The notes under the pieces: generated by a model
What the model saw: the letters and a program-made list of their open reading frames with translations, nothing else
What the model was told of the DNA's origin: nothing
Database searches by the model: none
Source of the DNA: Asaia bogorensis
GTDB taxonomy: Bacteria; Pseudomonadota; Alphaproteobacteria; Reyranellales; Reyranellaceae
DNA length: 36,885 nt
Assembly (NCBI GenBank): GCA_945905835.1
Contig: CAMDQJ010000037.1
Location: forward strand, 1-36,885
Direction: 5' to 3'
Program-made: the position numbers and the translations under genes
Part shown: positions 16,216 through 24,074 of the stretch, one piece after another
Layout: every line of letters begins with the position of its first letter
Numbering within the stretch: position 1 is the first letter of the stretch

Positions 16216-17216
16216 TGAGTATCAATCCCGTCATCATCGAAGTCACTCGCGGTCCGGTCGTCGAAAGCAGGCATGAGGGTGCGGCCGCGGTCGTGAAACC
16301 CGACGGCACGATCGTGGGAGCGTGGGGCGATATCGATGCTCGTGTGCTGCCGCGCTCGGCCAACAAGCCGATCCAAGCCATGGCCTTCGTCGAAAGCGGC
16401 GCAGTCGAGAAGTTCGGCCTCAGCAACGAGCACGTGGCACTCGCCTGCGCCTCGCACAATGGCGAGCCCCGTCATGTTGAAACAGTGCGGGCATGGCTCA
16501 AGAAGGTCGGCTTGAGCGAGGCCGATCTCGAATGCGGCACCCACGCACCGCGCCTGCAGGCCAGTATCGAGGCGCTGGCACGCGAGAACGCGTTGCCCAC
16601 GGCAGCCTTCAACAACTGCTCGAGCAAGCACAGCGGCTTCCTGACGACAGCTGTCGCCTACGGCGAACCGACCAAGGGCTACATCAAGTACGACCATCCG
16701 GTGCAGCGCCGCCTGCGTGAGGTCATGAGCGATCTCTGCGGCGAGGACGCCAACGCCTATGCGCATGGCACCGACGGTTGCGACATTCCCACGCTCGCCA
16801 CGCCGCTCAAGAGCCTTGCCCGCGCCATGGCCAGCATGGCCGAGCCGTCGCGGCTGTCGAACAAGCATGCCGAAGCCGCGACCCTCATCCGCGCGGCGAT
16901 GAATGCCGAACCCTTCATGGTCGCCGGCACCGGCCGCTTCTGCACCCGCGTCAACGGCGCGATGGTCGGCGTGGCCCAGGTCAAGACGGGAGCTGAAGGC
17001 GTGTTCTGCGGCATGCTGCCGACCCTGGGCCTCGGCATCGCCATCAAGATGTGGGACGGCGCCGCGCGCGCCGCCGAAGTCGCCATGGCGACCCTGCTTA
17101 ATCATCTCGGTGTCCTGCCAGCCGACCAGCGCGACGAAGTCCTGCATCCGCCGATCAAGAACGTGGTTGGGCTGCTGGTCGGCGAGATGCGGCCGGCCAA
17201 GAGCTGGCTCAGCTGA
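16212..17216 (+). CDS. Asparaginase (thermolabile/Rhizobium-type asparaginase II family)
   Basis: A 334-residue protein of the asparaginase family known from Rhizobium etli, unrelated to the classical E. coli enzymes. Recognisable parts are EVTRGPVVESRHEGAAAVV at the start, SANKPIQAMAFVESGAVEKF, CASHNGEPRHVETV, the highly conserved NNCSSKHSGFL, and GTDGCDIPT. Family members hydrolyse L-asparagine to aspartate and ammonia. The ATGA overlap with the phosphatase gene shows translational coupling. No signal peptide is present, so it should be cytosolic. Confidence 0.88.
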   Translation: MMSINPVIIEVTRGPVVESRHEGAAAVVKPDGTIVGAWGDIDARVLPRSANKPIQAMAFVESGAVEKFGLSNEHVALACASHNGEPRHVETVRAWLKKVGLSEADLECGTHAPRLQASIEALARENALPTAAFNNCSSKHSGFLTTAVAYGEPTKGYIKYDHPVQRRLREVMSDLCGEDANAYAHGTDGCDIPTLATPLKSLARAMASMAEPSRLSNKHAEAATLIRAAMNAEPFMVAGTGRFCTRVNGAMVGVAQVKTGAEGVFCGMLPTLGLGIAIKMWDGAARAAEVAMATLLNHLGVLPADQRDEVLHPPIKNVVGLLVGEMRPAKSWLS

Positions 17217-18466
17217 GCGTTACACTCAACATCGTTGAGATGGGTGCCCGCGGCGACGGCCTCGCCGAGGAGGCGGGCACGCGCTACTTCGTGCCATTCA
17301 CGCTGCCCGGCGAGATCGTGGCCGCCGAACCGCGCGAAAAACGCGGCGAGGGCATGGTCGCCGAACTGGTCGAGGTGCTGTCGCCGTCGCGCCATCGCGA
17401 GAAGGCGCCGTGCAGGCATTTCGGCGTTTGCGGCGGCTGCGCGTTGCAACATTGGCGGCGGGATATCTACGCCGGCTGGAAGAACGATCTCATTTCACGC
17501 GCGCTCGAGCAGCGCGGCGTGGTGGCGCCGACCTTCGAACCCGTACTCGCCGGTCAACCCAGCGAACGGAGACGGACAGACTTCGTGGTGCGGCGACAGG
17601 GCCGGAAAGCCATCGCCGGCTTTCATGAACGCGGCAGCCCGAACGTGGTCAACGTCGAAGAGTGCTTCGTCATCAATCCGAAGTTGGTGGCGCTGTTGCT
17701 ACCGCTGCGGGCCGCGTTGGCAGAGATCCTGCCGGATGGGGCCTCGGCCGACGCTATCGTCAACGACACTGATGGCGGCCTCGATATGCTGGTACGGCCG
17801 CACAAGCGGTTCGGCCTGGCGCTGGAGGCCAACCAGAAACTGGTAGCCTTTGCCACTACTGCTGGTCTTGCCCGCCTGAGCTGGGGCGACCGCGCCACGG
17901 CTGAACCGGTCGTTGCGCATCGCGCTCCGCGTCTCACCTTTGGCGAGGTCACGCTCGAGCCGCCGCCGGGTGTCTTCCTGCAGGCCACCAAGCGTGCCGA
18001 ACAGGCGATGCGCGAGGCGGTGGGGTCGTGGTTGGGAGATGCCAGGCGCGTCGCCGATCTGTTTGCCGGCATCGGCACCTTGACCGTTGGCCGCCCTTGG
18101 CGCGTGACGCTCTACGAAAGCGACACGCCATCGGTGGCGACCGTCGAATCCGCCGGGCGCAAGCTCGGGAGCAGGAAACTAACGGCGGTGCGGCGCGATC
18201 TCTTTCGCAATCCGCTGACGGCGTTGGAGCTCTCTTCATTCGAGGCCGTCGTCCTCGACCCGCCGCGCGCCGGGGCGGTGGCGCAAACCGCCGAGCTGGC
18301 GGCATCGAAGCTCAAACGCATCGTCTACGCTTCGTGCGATCCGGCGACCTTCGCACGGGACGCGCGGGTGCTGCAAGATGGGGGATACCGGCTAGAGAAA
18401 TTGATGCCTATCGACCAGTTCCTCTGGTCGGCGCATGTTGAACTGATTGCGCTCTTCACCAAATGA
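17213..18466 (+). CDS. TrmA/RlmD-family 23S rRNA or tRNA m5U methyltransferase
   Basis: A SAM-dependent RNA uridine C5-methyltransferase with an iron-sulfur cluster: CRHFGVCGGC gives three cluster Cys and EECF the fourth. The SAM domain starts VADLFAGIGTLTV. VVLDPPRAG and the catalytic Cys in YASCDPATF complete the signature. From the ATG at 17240 it has 408 residues. In-frame residues before that ATG (SVTLNIVE, then MGARGDGLA) look like the first strand of the N-terminal RNA-binding domain, and the only candidate start there is CTG at 17213, overlapping the asparaginase stop; I mark that start with caution. The SAM domain is slightly short between GTLTVG and the next strand. Confidence 0.88.
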   Translation: MSVTLNIVEMGARGDGLAEEAGTRYFVPFTLPGEIVAAEPREKRGEGMVAELVEVLSPSRHREKAPCRHFGVCGGCALQHWRRDIYAGWKNDLISRALEQRGVVAPTFEPVLAGQPSERRRTDFVVRRQGRKAIAGFHERGSPNVVNVEECFVINPKLVALLLPLRAALAEILPDGASADAIVNDTDGGLDMLVRPHKRFGLALEANQKLVAFATTAGLARLSWGDRATAEPVVAHRAPRLTFGEVTLEPPPGVFLQATKRAEQAMREAVGSWLGDARRVADLFAGIGTLTVGRPWRVTLYESDTPSVATVESAGRKLGSRKLTAVRRDLFRNPLTALELSSFEAVVLDPPRAGAVAQTAELAASKLKRIVYASCDPATFARDARVLQDGGYRLEKLMPIDQFLWSAHVELIALFTK

Positions 18467-18496
18467 AATCGGGAGACGTCCGATGATGTTCGATCT

Positions 18497-18631
18497 TCAA
18501 GGGCCACGCTTTAAGTATTTGTGAGAACGCGCTATTTTTTCTACCCAGTAACGTGTCCCTAACGCCATCCCTATTCTCAAGCGGCTATTGAGACCGTTCC
18601 GGGGCATTGTCACGTTGGTTTTGTGAGCCAT
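18497..18631 (-). CDS. Small hypothetical protein (44 residues)
   Basis: A minus-strand frame from ATG at 18631 begins MAHKTNVTMPRNGLNSRLRI and ends KYLKRGP. It is basic, has aromatic residues in RYWVEKIARS and looks protein-like, with codons (ATA, AGA, TTA, AAA) unlike the rest of the window, which could indicate foreign origin or decay. Codons 5-10 lie in one arm of the 16-base inverted repeat. The ribosome site is weak. I do not recognise the family. Confidence 0.3.
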   Translation of the reverse strand: MAHKTNVTMPRNGLNSRLRIGMALGTRYWVEKIARSHKYLKRGP

Positions 18632-18733
18632 TTCTGGCCTCTGCTCGAGCCTGCTAAGTCATTGGAAATACTACAGCCCCATGAAGCGAAGCCGTCGGAG
18701 TTTGGGGGTGAACTCTGCCAACGTGACAATGCC
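18603..18733. repeat. 131-base element bounded by a perfect 16-base inverted repeat
   Basis: The arm at 18603-18618 is the exact reverse complement of 18718-18733, with 99 bases between. The arm encodes NVTMP in both the minus-strand 44-codon frame and the plus-strand 26-codon frame, and a weak LNSR match continues outside each arm. Candidates are a small non-autonomous mobile element, an invertible segment, or two decayed inverted copies of a small gene's start. Confidence 0.6.
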
Positions 18734-18761
18734 GACAAAGGTGCTTAACTCCCGATCCTGA
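18681..18761 (+). CDS. Possible 26-residue upstream peptide of the LLM oxidoreductase
   Basis: ATG at 18681 opens a frame reading MKRSRRSLGVNSANVTMPTK then VLNSRS and stops with TGA at 18759-18761, inside the loop of the hairpin that covers the next gene's ribosome site. Translation of it would open that hairpin. No good ribosome site precedes it, so this is tentative. Confidence 0.2.
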   Translation: MKRSRRSLGVNSANVTMPTKVLNSRS

Positions 18762-18773
18762 ACTGATCGGGAG
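18749..18773 (+). promoter_or_regulatory. Hairpin sequestering the ribosome site of the LLM oxidoreductase
   Basis: A perfect 9-base stem, 18749-18757 with 18765-18773, has a 7-base loop. The right arm ends in GGGAG (18769-18773), the Shine-Dalgarno of the gene starting at 18780 (6-base spacer). When folded, the site is hidden. It could be a translational switch or a protein-binding operator; with no T-run it is not a good terminator. Confidence 0.55.
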
Positions 18774-18779
18774 CGCGCG

Positions 18780-19718
18780 ATGCCACGTCTTGGATACCTG
18801 CTGCCGACCCGAGAGCGGGTCATGGAGGGACAGCCGGAGACTGCCTCGCTGCTCGCCCTTGCCGAGCGTGCCGAGGCACTGGGTTTCGATTCGGTCTGGG
18901 TCGGCGATTCGCTGCTGGCCCGGCCGCGCCACGATCCGCTGACTCTCCTTGCCGCCGTCGCGGCGCGCACGCGCAAAGTCGAGATGGGTACCGCGGTGCT
19001 GTTGCCGGCGCTGCGCAATCCCGTCGTGCTGGCTCAGCAGGTGGCGACGCTCGATCGCATCTCCGAGGGCCGCCTGATCCTGGGCGTCGGCATCGCTGCC
19101 GACGTGCCCAACATCCGCGCCGAGTTCGAAGCGGCCGGGGTGCCGTTCGACAAGCGTGTAGGGCGGATGGTCGAAGGACTGGCGCTCGCCCGCGCGCTGT
19201 GGACCGGCAAGCCGGTCGACTGGGATGGCCGCTGGAAGGTCCGCAAGAGCGTGCTCGGGCCGACGCCGCACCGGCCGGGCGGTCCGCCGATCTGGGTCGC
19301 CGGCGCGGTCGCGGCGGCGCGCGAGCGCACCGGACGGCTGTACGACGGCTGGTTCCCCAATTCGCCGAGCATCGCGGAGTTTCCCGGCCAGTGGGCGGAA
19401 GTGCAGGCGGCGGCGCGCGCCGCGGGGCGCGATCCGGCGGCCCTCACGGGCGCCATGTATCTGACGCTGGCGATCGACGACGACACCGCCCGTGCCAACG
19501 CCAAGGTCGATGCCTATCTCGAGAGCTATTACGGCGTGCCGGCGCAGGAGACGCGCAAGCGGCAGATGAGCTACGCCGGCCCCGCCGCGGGCGCTGGAAC
19601 CTGGCTAAAGGCCTATGCCGACGCCGGCGCCAGTCACCTTGTGCTGCGCTTCGCCGGCGACCACGAGCGCCATCTTGAAACCGTGGCGCGGCTGCGGCCC
19701 GATCTCGGCTGGAAGTAG
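18780..19718 (+). CDS. LLM-class flavin-dependent oxidoreductase
   Basis: A 312-residue luciferase-like monooxygenase (bacterial luciferase/F420 group, TIM barrel). Visible features are SVWVGDSLLARPRHDPLTLLA, ARTRKVEMGTAVLLPALRNP, the loop GRLILGVGIAAD, and GPPIWVAGAVAAARERTGR, all standard for the family. It uses reduced FMN or F420 to oxidise a small molecule; the cofactor and substrate cannot be decided. The ATG follows a GGGAG site buried in a hairpin. No flavin reductase is adjacent. It stands alone between repeat-rich DNA and a pseudogene. Confidence 0.9.
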   Translation: MPRLGYLLPTRERVMEGQPETASLLALAERAEALGFDSVWVGDSLLARPRHDPLTLLAAVAARTRKVEMGTAVLLPALRNPVVLAQQVATLDRISEGRLILGVGIAADVPNIRAEFEAAGVPFDKRVGRMVEGLALARALWTGKPVDWDGRWKVRKSVLGPTPHRPGGPPIWVAGAVAAARERTGRLYDGWFPNSPSIAEFPGQWAEVQAAARAAGRDPAALTGAMYLTLAIDDDTARANAKVDAYLESYYGVPAQETRKRQMSYAGPAAGAGTWLKAYADAGASHLVLRFAGDHERHLETVARLRPDLGWK

Positions 19719-19762
19719 CGGCAACATTGTCGCACGGGCTGCGAACGCAGTAGGATCGCGGC

Positions 19763-20252
19763 GTGAACCGATCGCGTGCCCTTTTGCTCGCGACGCTATC
19801 CGGCGCGGCTGTGCTTTTGCGAATGCACGCCATGGCGCATGCGGGCGAACCGGTCGTGGATTAAATGGATTCGCGCCTTTATCCGGCACATGTCGTGGTA
19901 CTCAATTTCGGGCCGAGGATAGATGGTGTCTTTCCCAATCCGCAGCGGCTGGCGCCGGGACACCCGATCACGATCGAGGATTGGCAGGTCAGCCTGAAGG
20001 CATTCTTGGAAGTCGACCGCACCCTGCATAACGCCCGGGCAGCCCATCCCGCCTGGGGGGGTAACGATCTATACCGGCCGTACCAGGGACGGCGATACGA
20101 CGGCCAAACGGTGCATCATGCGGATCCTGCAGAGAGGCTATCACCGCGACTGCTCGCTGCTCGTCCGCACCGAGGACGACCAGCACAACAATTCCGACAA
20201 GGTCGATATGCGCTGTGCCGACTCGATCGAGTTCAAGGACCACGCCCGCTAA
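19763..20252 (+). pseudogene. Small secreted protein, disrupted by stop and frameshift
   Basis: A GTG at 19763 (AGGA site upstream) starts NRSRALLLATLSGAAVLL, a signal peptide ending HAMAHAGEP, but TAA at 19862-19864 interrupts it. An ATG follows at once in the same frame (19865) and continues DSRLYPAHVVVLNFGPRIDG. At a run of seven G (20055-20061) the sensible reading moves to another frame: VTIYTGRTRDGDTTAKRCIM to KVDMRCADSIEFKDHAR, ending TAA at 20252. One G fewer would join the two parts. I do not recognise the family. Either this is a pseudogene with two lesions or the G-run is a sequencing error or phase-variable site. Partial translation from 19865 is possible. Confidence 0.4.
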
Positions 20253-20253
20253 A

Positions 20254-21306
20254 TCAGCCGGCCGCCACCGAGTAGATGTGCTGGACCTCGCCGGGCAGCG
20301 GCATCGCCTCCCAGGTATCGCCGCCGTCCTGGGTGCCGAACACCTCGCCGTCGTAACGGGCGCCGATATAGACCTGCTTGGGGTTGGCGGCGTTCAGCCC
20401 GATCGACATGATGGTGCCGTGGACCTGCACCTTGTCGAAACGCTTCCACGTCTCACCACCATCTTGGCTGCGCCACAAGCCGCCGTCCTTGCTCGCGGCG
20501 GCGACGGAAAGCGCCGCATAGAGCGTATTCGGTTCCTTGGGCGAGACTTTTATGTCGCGGCCGTAGGTAAGGGGCGAGAAGCGGCCGACTTCCATGTCCT
20601 TCCAGGTCTTGCCCTGGTCGGTGGTGCGGAACAGGCCCATGCGGAGCGCCACGATGGCGGCGTCGGGATCGGCTGGGTTGATCGTCACGGCGTGGCCGTC
20701 GAGCATGCCTTCGGCCGTGGTGTCGCTCACGATCTTGCTCTTGAGGTGTGGCAGGTCGGAGAGCTTGATCAGGCCCTCGCTGCAGTCGGTCCAGGTCTCG
20801 CCGCCGTCACGGCTGTGCATGACGCCGTTGATCTCGAGGGCCGCGAAGATCTCGTCCGGCTTCTTGGGATGCTGGGCAAAACGCATGACACGCGAGGCGA
20901 AGGGCCCCTTGCAGTGGGTGCTGATCTTTGGCGTCGCCAGCTTGGTCCATGACGCGCCGCCGTCGCTGCTGCGGTAGACGTCGATCGGCGAGGCGCCGGC
21001 CAGCATCTTCCTGGGGGCGCGGCTGTCGACCATAAAGGACCAGACCTGCTTCTTGACGTCAGGGAAGTCGGCGCGCTTGAAGGTGGTGCCGCGATCCGTG
21101 CTGCGCCACACGCCGTCGCTGGTGCCGGCGAACACCATGGACGGGTCGGTCGGATGAACGAAGACCGTGAAGACCTCGACGTTGCCCAGCACGTGCTGCC
21201 ATTCGCCGCCGCTCGCCGCGCGCCGGAACAGTCCGACGCGGCCGGGATGGTCGGGTTTGCCGAAATAACCGGCGACGCCGACATAGATGTTCGATTGTGC
21301 GGCCAT
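20254..21306 (-). CDS. BNR/Asp-box repeat beta-propeller protein
   Basis: A 350-residue protein with at least six Asp-box repeats: RSTDRGTTF, RSSDGGASW, HSRDGGETW, RTTDQGKTW, RSQDGGETW and GTQDGGDTW, spaced about 45-60 residues apart as in sialidase-like and YVTN propellers. The boxes are structural turns, so no enzyme activity can be read from them. A start Met followed by AAQSNIYVGVAGYFG gives no signal peptide, so it is probably cytosolic, unusual for such propellers. It is in one direction with the LivK-type gene, 13 bases downstream of it, so it is likely co-transcribed and may serve the same uptake or degradation pathway. Confidence 0.85.
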   Translation of the reverse strand: MAAQSNIYVGVAGYFGKPDHPGRVGLFRRAASGGEWQHVLGNVEVFTVFVHPTDPSMVFAGTSDGVWRSTDRGTTFKRADFPDVKKQVWSFMVDSRAPRKMLAGASPIDVYRSSDGGASWTKLATPKISTHCKGPFASRVMRFAQHPKKPDEIFAALEINGVMHSRDGGETWTDCSEGLIKLSDLPHLKSKIVSDTTAEGMLDGHAVTINPADPDAAIVALRMGLFRTTDQGKTWKDMEVGRFSPLTYGRDIKVSPKEPNTLYAALSVAAASKDGGLWRSQDGGETWKRFDKVQVHGTIMSIGLNAANPKQVYIGARYDGEVFGTQDGGDTWEAMPLPGEVQHIYSVAAG

Positions 21307-21319
21307 GGTGCAGTGCCCC

Positions 21320-22540
21320 TTAGCTCTTCTTGACGAGGGGACACTCGCCCTGATCCATCGGCCGGAACGCCTCCTCGCCGGGGATCGTCGCGATCAGCTT
21401 ATAGTAGTCGTAGGGGCCCTTGGATTCCGAGGGCTTCTTGACCTCGAACAGGTACATGCTGTGCATCTTGCGGCCGTCGGCGCGGATGTAGCTCGGCCCG
21501 AACACCGGGTCGTCCCACTTGGTCGACTTCAGGTTGGCCATCACCGCATCGCTCTGGTCGGTGCCGGCGGCCTTCACCGAGTTGAGGTACTGCAGCGCCG
21601 CCGAGTAGAAGCCGGCCTGGATGCTGGTCGGCATCTTATTGTTGTTCCTCGGGGCAAAGCGCTTGGCGAAGGCGCGGGTCTTGTCGTTGAGGTCCCAATA
21701 GAACGCCTCGGTGAGGCTAAGGCCCTGGACGCGCTCCAGCCCGAGCGAGTGCACGTCGGAGACGAACACGAGCAGGCCCGCAAGCTTCTGGCCGCCCTTG
21801 ACGATGCCGAACTCGGAGGCCTGCTTGATCGCGTTGATGGTGTCGCCGCCGGCATTGGCCAGACCGATGATCTGCGCCTTGGACGCCTGTGCCTGCAGCA
21901 AGAACGACGAGAAGTCGTTGGTGTTGATCGGATGCTTGACACCGCCGACCACCGTGCCGCCGGCCTTTTTTACCACGGCGCTGACGTCGCGCTCGAGGGC
22001 ATAGCCGAAGGCGTAGTCGGCAGTGAGGAAGAACCAGCTCTTGCCGCCGGCCTTGACGACCGCCGAGCCGGTGCCATTGGCAAGCGCCGAAGTGTCGTAG
22101 GTCCAGTGCACGGTGTTGGCATTGCACAGCTTGCCGGTGAGATCCGACGAAGCAGGGTCGGTGGCGAGATACATCTTCTTCTTCTCGCTGGCGACGCGCG
22201 AGGTCGCGATCGACGCCGACGAGGCGCCTGTGCCGAGAATAACGTCGACCTGCTCGGTGTCGAACCAGCGGCCGGAGATGGTCGCGGCGACATCCGCCTT
22301 GTTCTGGACATCGGCCTGCACCATCTCGATCTTCTTGCCGAAGATCGTTCCGCCGAAATCCTCGATCGCCATCTGGACGGCGGTTACTGCACCAATGCCG
22401 TTGATGTCGGAGTAGAGGCTCGACATGTCGGTGAGCACGCCGAGCTTCACAACGCCGTCGCTCACCTGCTGCGCCGACGCCGGTGCCGCCCAGGCGGCCG
22501 CCGCGGCCAGTGCCGCTCCGCAGAATATAAGACGCTTCAT
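21320..22540 (-). CDS. Branched-chain amino acid-type ABC substrate-binding protein (LivK-like)
   Basis: A 406-residue periplasmic binding protein. A clear signal peptide (MKRLIFCGAALAAAAAWA, cleavage after ASA) is followed by VKLGVLTDMSSLYSDINGIG, the start of the Leu/Ile/Val-type family, and GKKIEMVQADVQNKADVAA and GTGASSASIATSRVA ligand-loop segments. The ligand may be an amino acid or an aromatic or aliphatic acid. No permease or ATPase gene is near, so it is an orphan. It is the first gene of a pair with the BNR protein and diverges from the dienelactone hydrolase-family gene across 79 bases. Confidence 0.92.
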   Translation of the reverse strand: MKRLIFCGAALAAAAAWAAPASAQQVSDGVVKLGVLTDMSSLYSDINGIGAVTAVQMAIEDFGGTIFGKKIEMVQADVQNKADVAATISGRWFDTEQVDVILGTGASSASIATSRVASEKKKMYLATDPASSDLTGKLCNANTVHWTYDTSALANGTGSAVVKAGGKSWFFLTADYAFGYALERDVSAVVKKAGGTVVGGVKHPINTNDFSSFLLQAQASKAQIIGLANAGGDTINAIKQASEFGIVKGGQKLAGLLVFVSDVHSLGLERVQGLSLTEAFYWDLNDKTRAFAKRFAPRNNNKMPTSIQAGFYSAALQYLNSVKAAGTDQSDAVMANLKSTKWDDPVFGPSYIRADGRKMHSMYLFEVKKPSESKGPYDYYKLIATIPGEEAFRPMDQGECPLVKKS

Positions 22541-22619
22541 CGTTTCACTCCCTAGGGCTTTATTAGTTGGCTAAAGATTAACAAGATGCGGAACGGCCGC
22601 AAGATGGGGGAAACATGAA

Positions 22620-23360
22620 ATGATCGAACGGACACTCGATATCGCGACCAAAGACGGCGCGATGGAGACCTTCATCTGCCACCCCGAGCGCGGCGGGCCG
22701 TACCCGGCGGTGCTTTTGCTGATGGATGCCCCGGGAATCCGCGAGGAGCTCTACGACATGACGCGCCGGCTGTGCACGTCGGGCTACTATGTATTGCTGC
22801 CCAACCTTTATTACCGTGCCGGACGCGAGACGAAATACGGGCCGGACGTGCTGAAGCACGGCAGCGAGGAGCATGGCCGCATGCGGGCGGTGCGGACAAA
22901 GATGACGATCCCACCAGTAATGGAAGACGTCGCCGCGATGATCGCCTGGCTCGACCAGCAGAAGGAAGTTAAGAAGGACCTGATCGGCACCCACGGCTAC
23001 TGCATGAGCGGCCCGTATTCGCTGGCCGCCGCCGCGCGCTTTCCCGACCGCATAGGGGCCGCCGCCTCGTTCTACGGCACCTGGCTGGTGAGCGACGCCG
23101 TCGAGAGCCCGCACCTCACCCTCGCCAAGGCCAAGGGCGAGCTCTACATCTCCTGCGCCGAGCATGACGAGCTGGCGCCGCCCGACATGGTCGCCAAGCT
23201 AAAGGCGCTGTTCGGCCAGTCAGGCAACGCGGGCGAGTTCGAGATCCAGATGGGCGTCCATCACGGCTTCGCCTTCCCGCAACGCTGGTGCTACGACAAG
23301 CCTGCCGCCGAACGGCACTGGGAGCGGCTCATAGCGCTCTATCGCCGCCGGCTGGGTTAG
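22620..23360 (+). CDS. Dienelactone hydrolase-family protein
   Basis: A 246-residue alpha/beta-hydrolase with the dienelactone hydrolase triad: nucleophile Cys at about 128 in THGYCMSGP, Asp at about 183 in AEHDELAPP and His at about 215 in VHHGFAFP. True members hydrolyse 4-carboxymethylenebutenolide in chloroaromatic or protoanemonin breakdown; many relatives have other esters or lactones. The ATG at 22620 follows a G-rich site (22606-22611). Cytosolic. The 79-base divergent region with the LivK-type gene suggests shared control. Confidence 0.88.
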   Translation: MIERTLDIATKDGAMETFICHPERGGPYPAVLLLMDAPGIREELYDMTRRLCTSGYYVLLPNLYYRAGRETKYGPDVLKHGSEEHGRMRAVRTKMTIPPVMEDVAAMIAWLDQQKEVKKDLIGTHGYCMSGPYSLAAAARFPDRIGAAASFYGTWLVSDAVESPHLTLAKAKGELYISCAEHDELAPPDMVAKLKALFGQSGNAGEFEIQMGVHHGFAFPQRWCYDKPAAERHWERLIALYRRRLG

Positions 23361-23385
23361 AACGCTCAGCCAGCAACACCCCCGG

Positions 23386-23415
23386 TGTCACCCCGAGCGT
23401 AGCGAGGGACCTTTA
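23386..23415. repeat. Dispersed intergenic repeat (GAGCGTAGCGAGGGACCTTT type)
   Basis: The phrase TGTCACCCCGAGCGTAGCGA continuing to GGGACCTTTAG is one I recognise as a recurrent intergenic repeat in alphaproteobacterial and other genomes. Here it lies 26 bases after the hydrolase stop. There is only one copy in this window. Confidence 0.45.
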
Positions 23416-23587
23416 GAGCGGAAATGCCGGATGATCGCATGAACCGGGGCGGAAACTATTGGACGCTGTTTACCCCCAGAATCTGAAAAGTTTTGCACGC
23501 TATTTTACACTCGACCGTCTCAGAACTTGCCGAGATAGTTGCGTTTGCCAATTTCGACGCCGCGCGAGCCCTGCCTCATGGCGCCGG

Positions 23588-23840
23588 TCAACTGAGACTG
23601 TTCCAGATCATCAAGGTGGCGAGGCTCAGGACGACCTGCATTCCCACCATCGGGAATATGGTCCCATCGTAGATCAGCCCCTGCATGGCAGAGACGGCTG
23701 CCGCGGTGCACATCGCCACGAACCCAAGAACGGCCGCAGCGGCGCCCGCGGCCATTTGGATGGGACATCATGACGCCTGCAGCGGTATTCGGGGCCATCA
23801 GGCCGAGCGCATCATCGAGTTCACGATAGGCGAGCAAGCC
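23588..23840 (-). pseudogene. Bcr/CflA-type MFS transporter, 3' remnant
   Basis: Read on the minus strand, [17 protein letters not shown] (frame ending at 23520) is followed, after a one-base shift near 23760, by [20 protein letters not shown] then [16 protein letters not shown] and a stop at 23588-23590. This order matches the last helices of Bcr/CflA-like drug exporters (GL..PN..AG, then AGAA.A.LGF, then a Leu-rich last helix). The rest of the gene is absent upstream, so it is a degraded fragment. Confidence 0.5.
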
Positions 23841-24074
23841 TGCACCGGAGGTAACACTCGAACCGTGGAACTCCAGCTTGAGGCGGTGGTCGAAATCGAG
23901 CCGGAGATCTCAGGAGAGCATCGGATTGGCCTTCACCCGCTGGCTGCGCCATCATCGCCTCGATCCAATGAGATAAGATGCTAAATCTTATAGCTCAAAC
24001 GGAATCGGCGTGGGCCAGTTCAATGGTTCATCTGGGTAATGGGGGGTAAAGTTTCATGGCTTCCTCCAGTGCAT

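Larger units (their letters stand above)
18467..18779. other. Intergenic region (313 bases) rich in inverted repeats
   Basis: More AT-rich than its neighbours. It holds a 16-base perfect inverted repeat enclosing 99 bases, a 44-codon minus-strand frame, a 26-codon plus-strand frame and a hairpin over the next gene's ribosome site, each listed separately. I see no tRNA. Confidence 0.6.
23361..24074. other. 714-base region without an intact gene
   Basis: It contains a short repeat (23386-23415), the 3' remnant of an MFS gene on the minus strand (about 23588-23840), and a perfect 7-base hairpin at 23973-23991 with a 5-base loop. From 23840 to 24074 only low-quality frames are present, probably further decayed MFS sequence. 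Nothing else could be supported. Confidence 0.6.

Noticed and set aside
23685..23984. 99-codon plus-strand frame in the 714-base gap
   Set aside because: Antisense to the MFS remnant, no ribosome site and no recognisable family; the minus-strand MFS reading explains the region better.
23971..23992. Hairpin ATAAGAT/ATCTTAT as an operator or terminator
   Set aside because: A perfect 7-base stem but no T-run, no adjacent gene start and a decayed surrounding; listed only as content of the gap.
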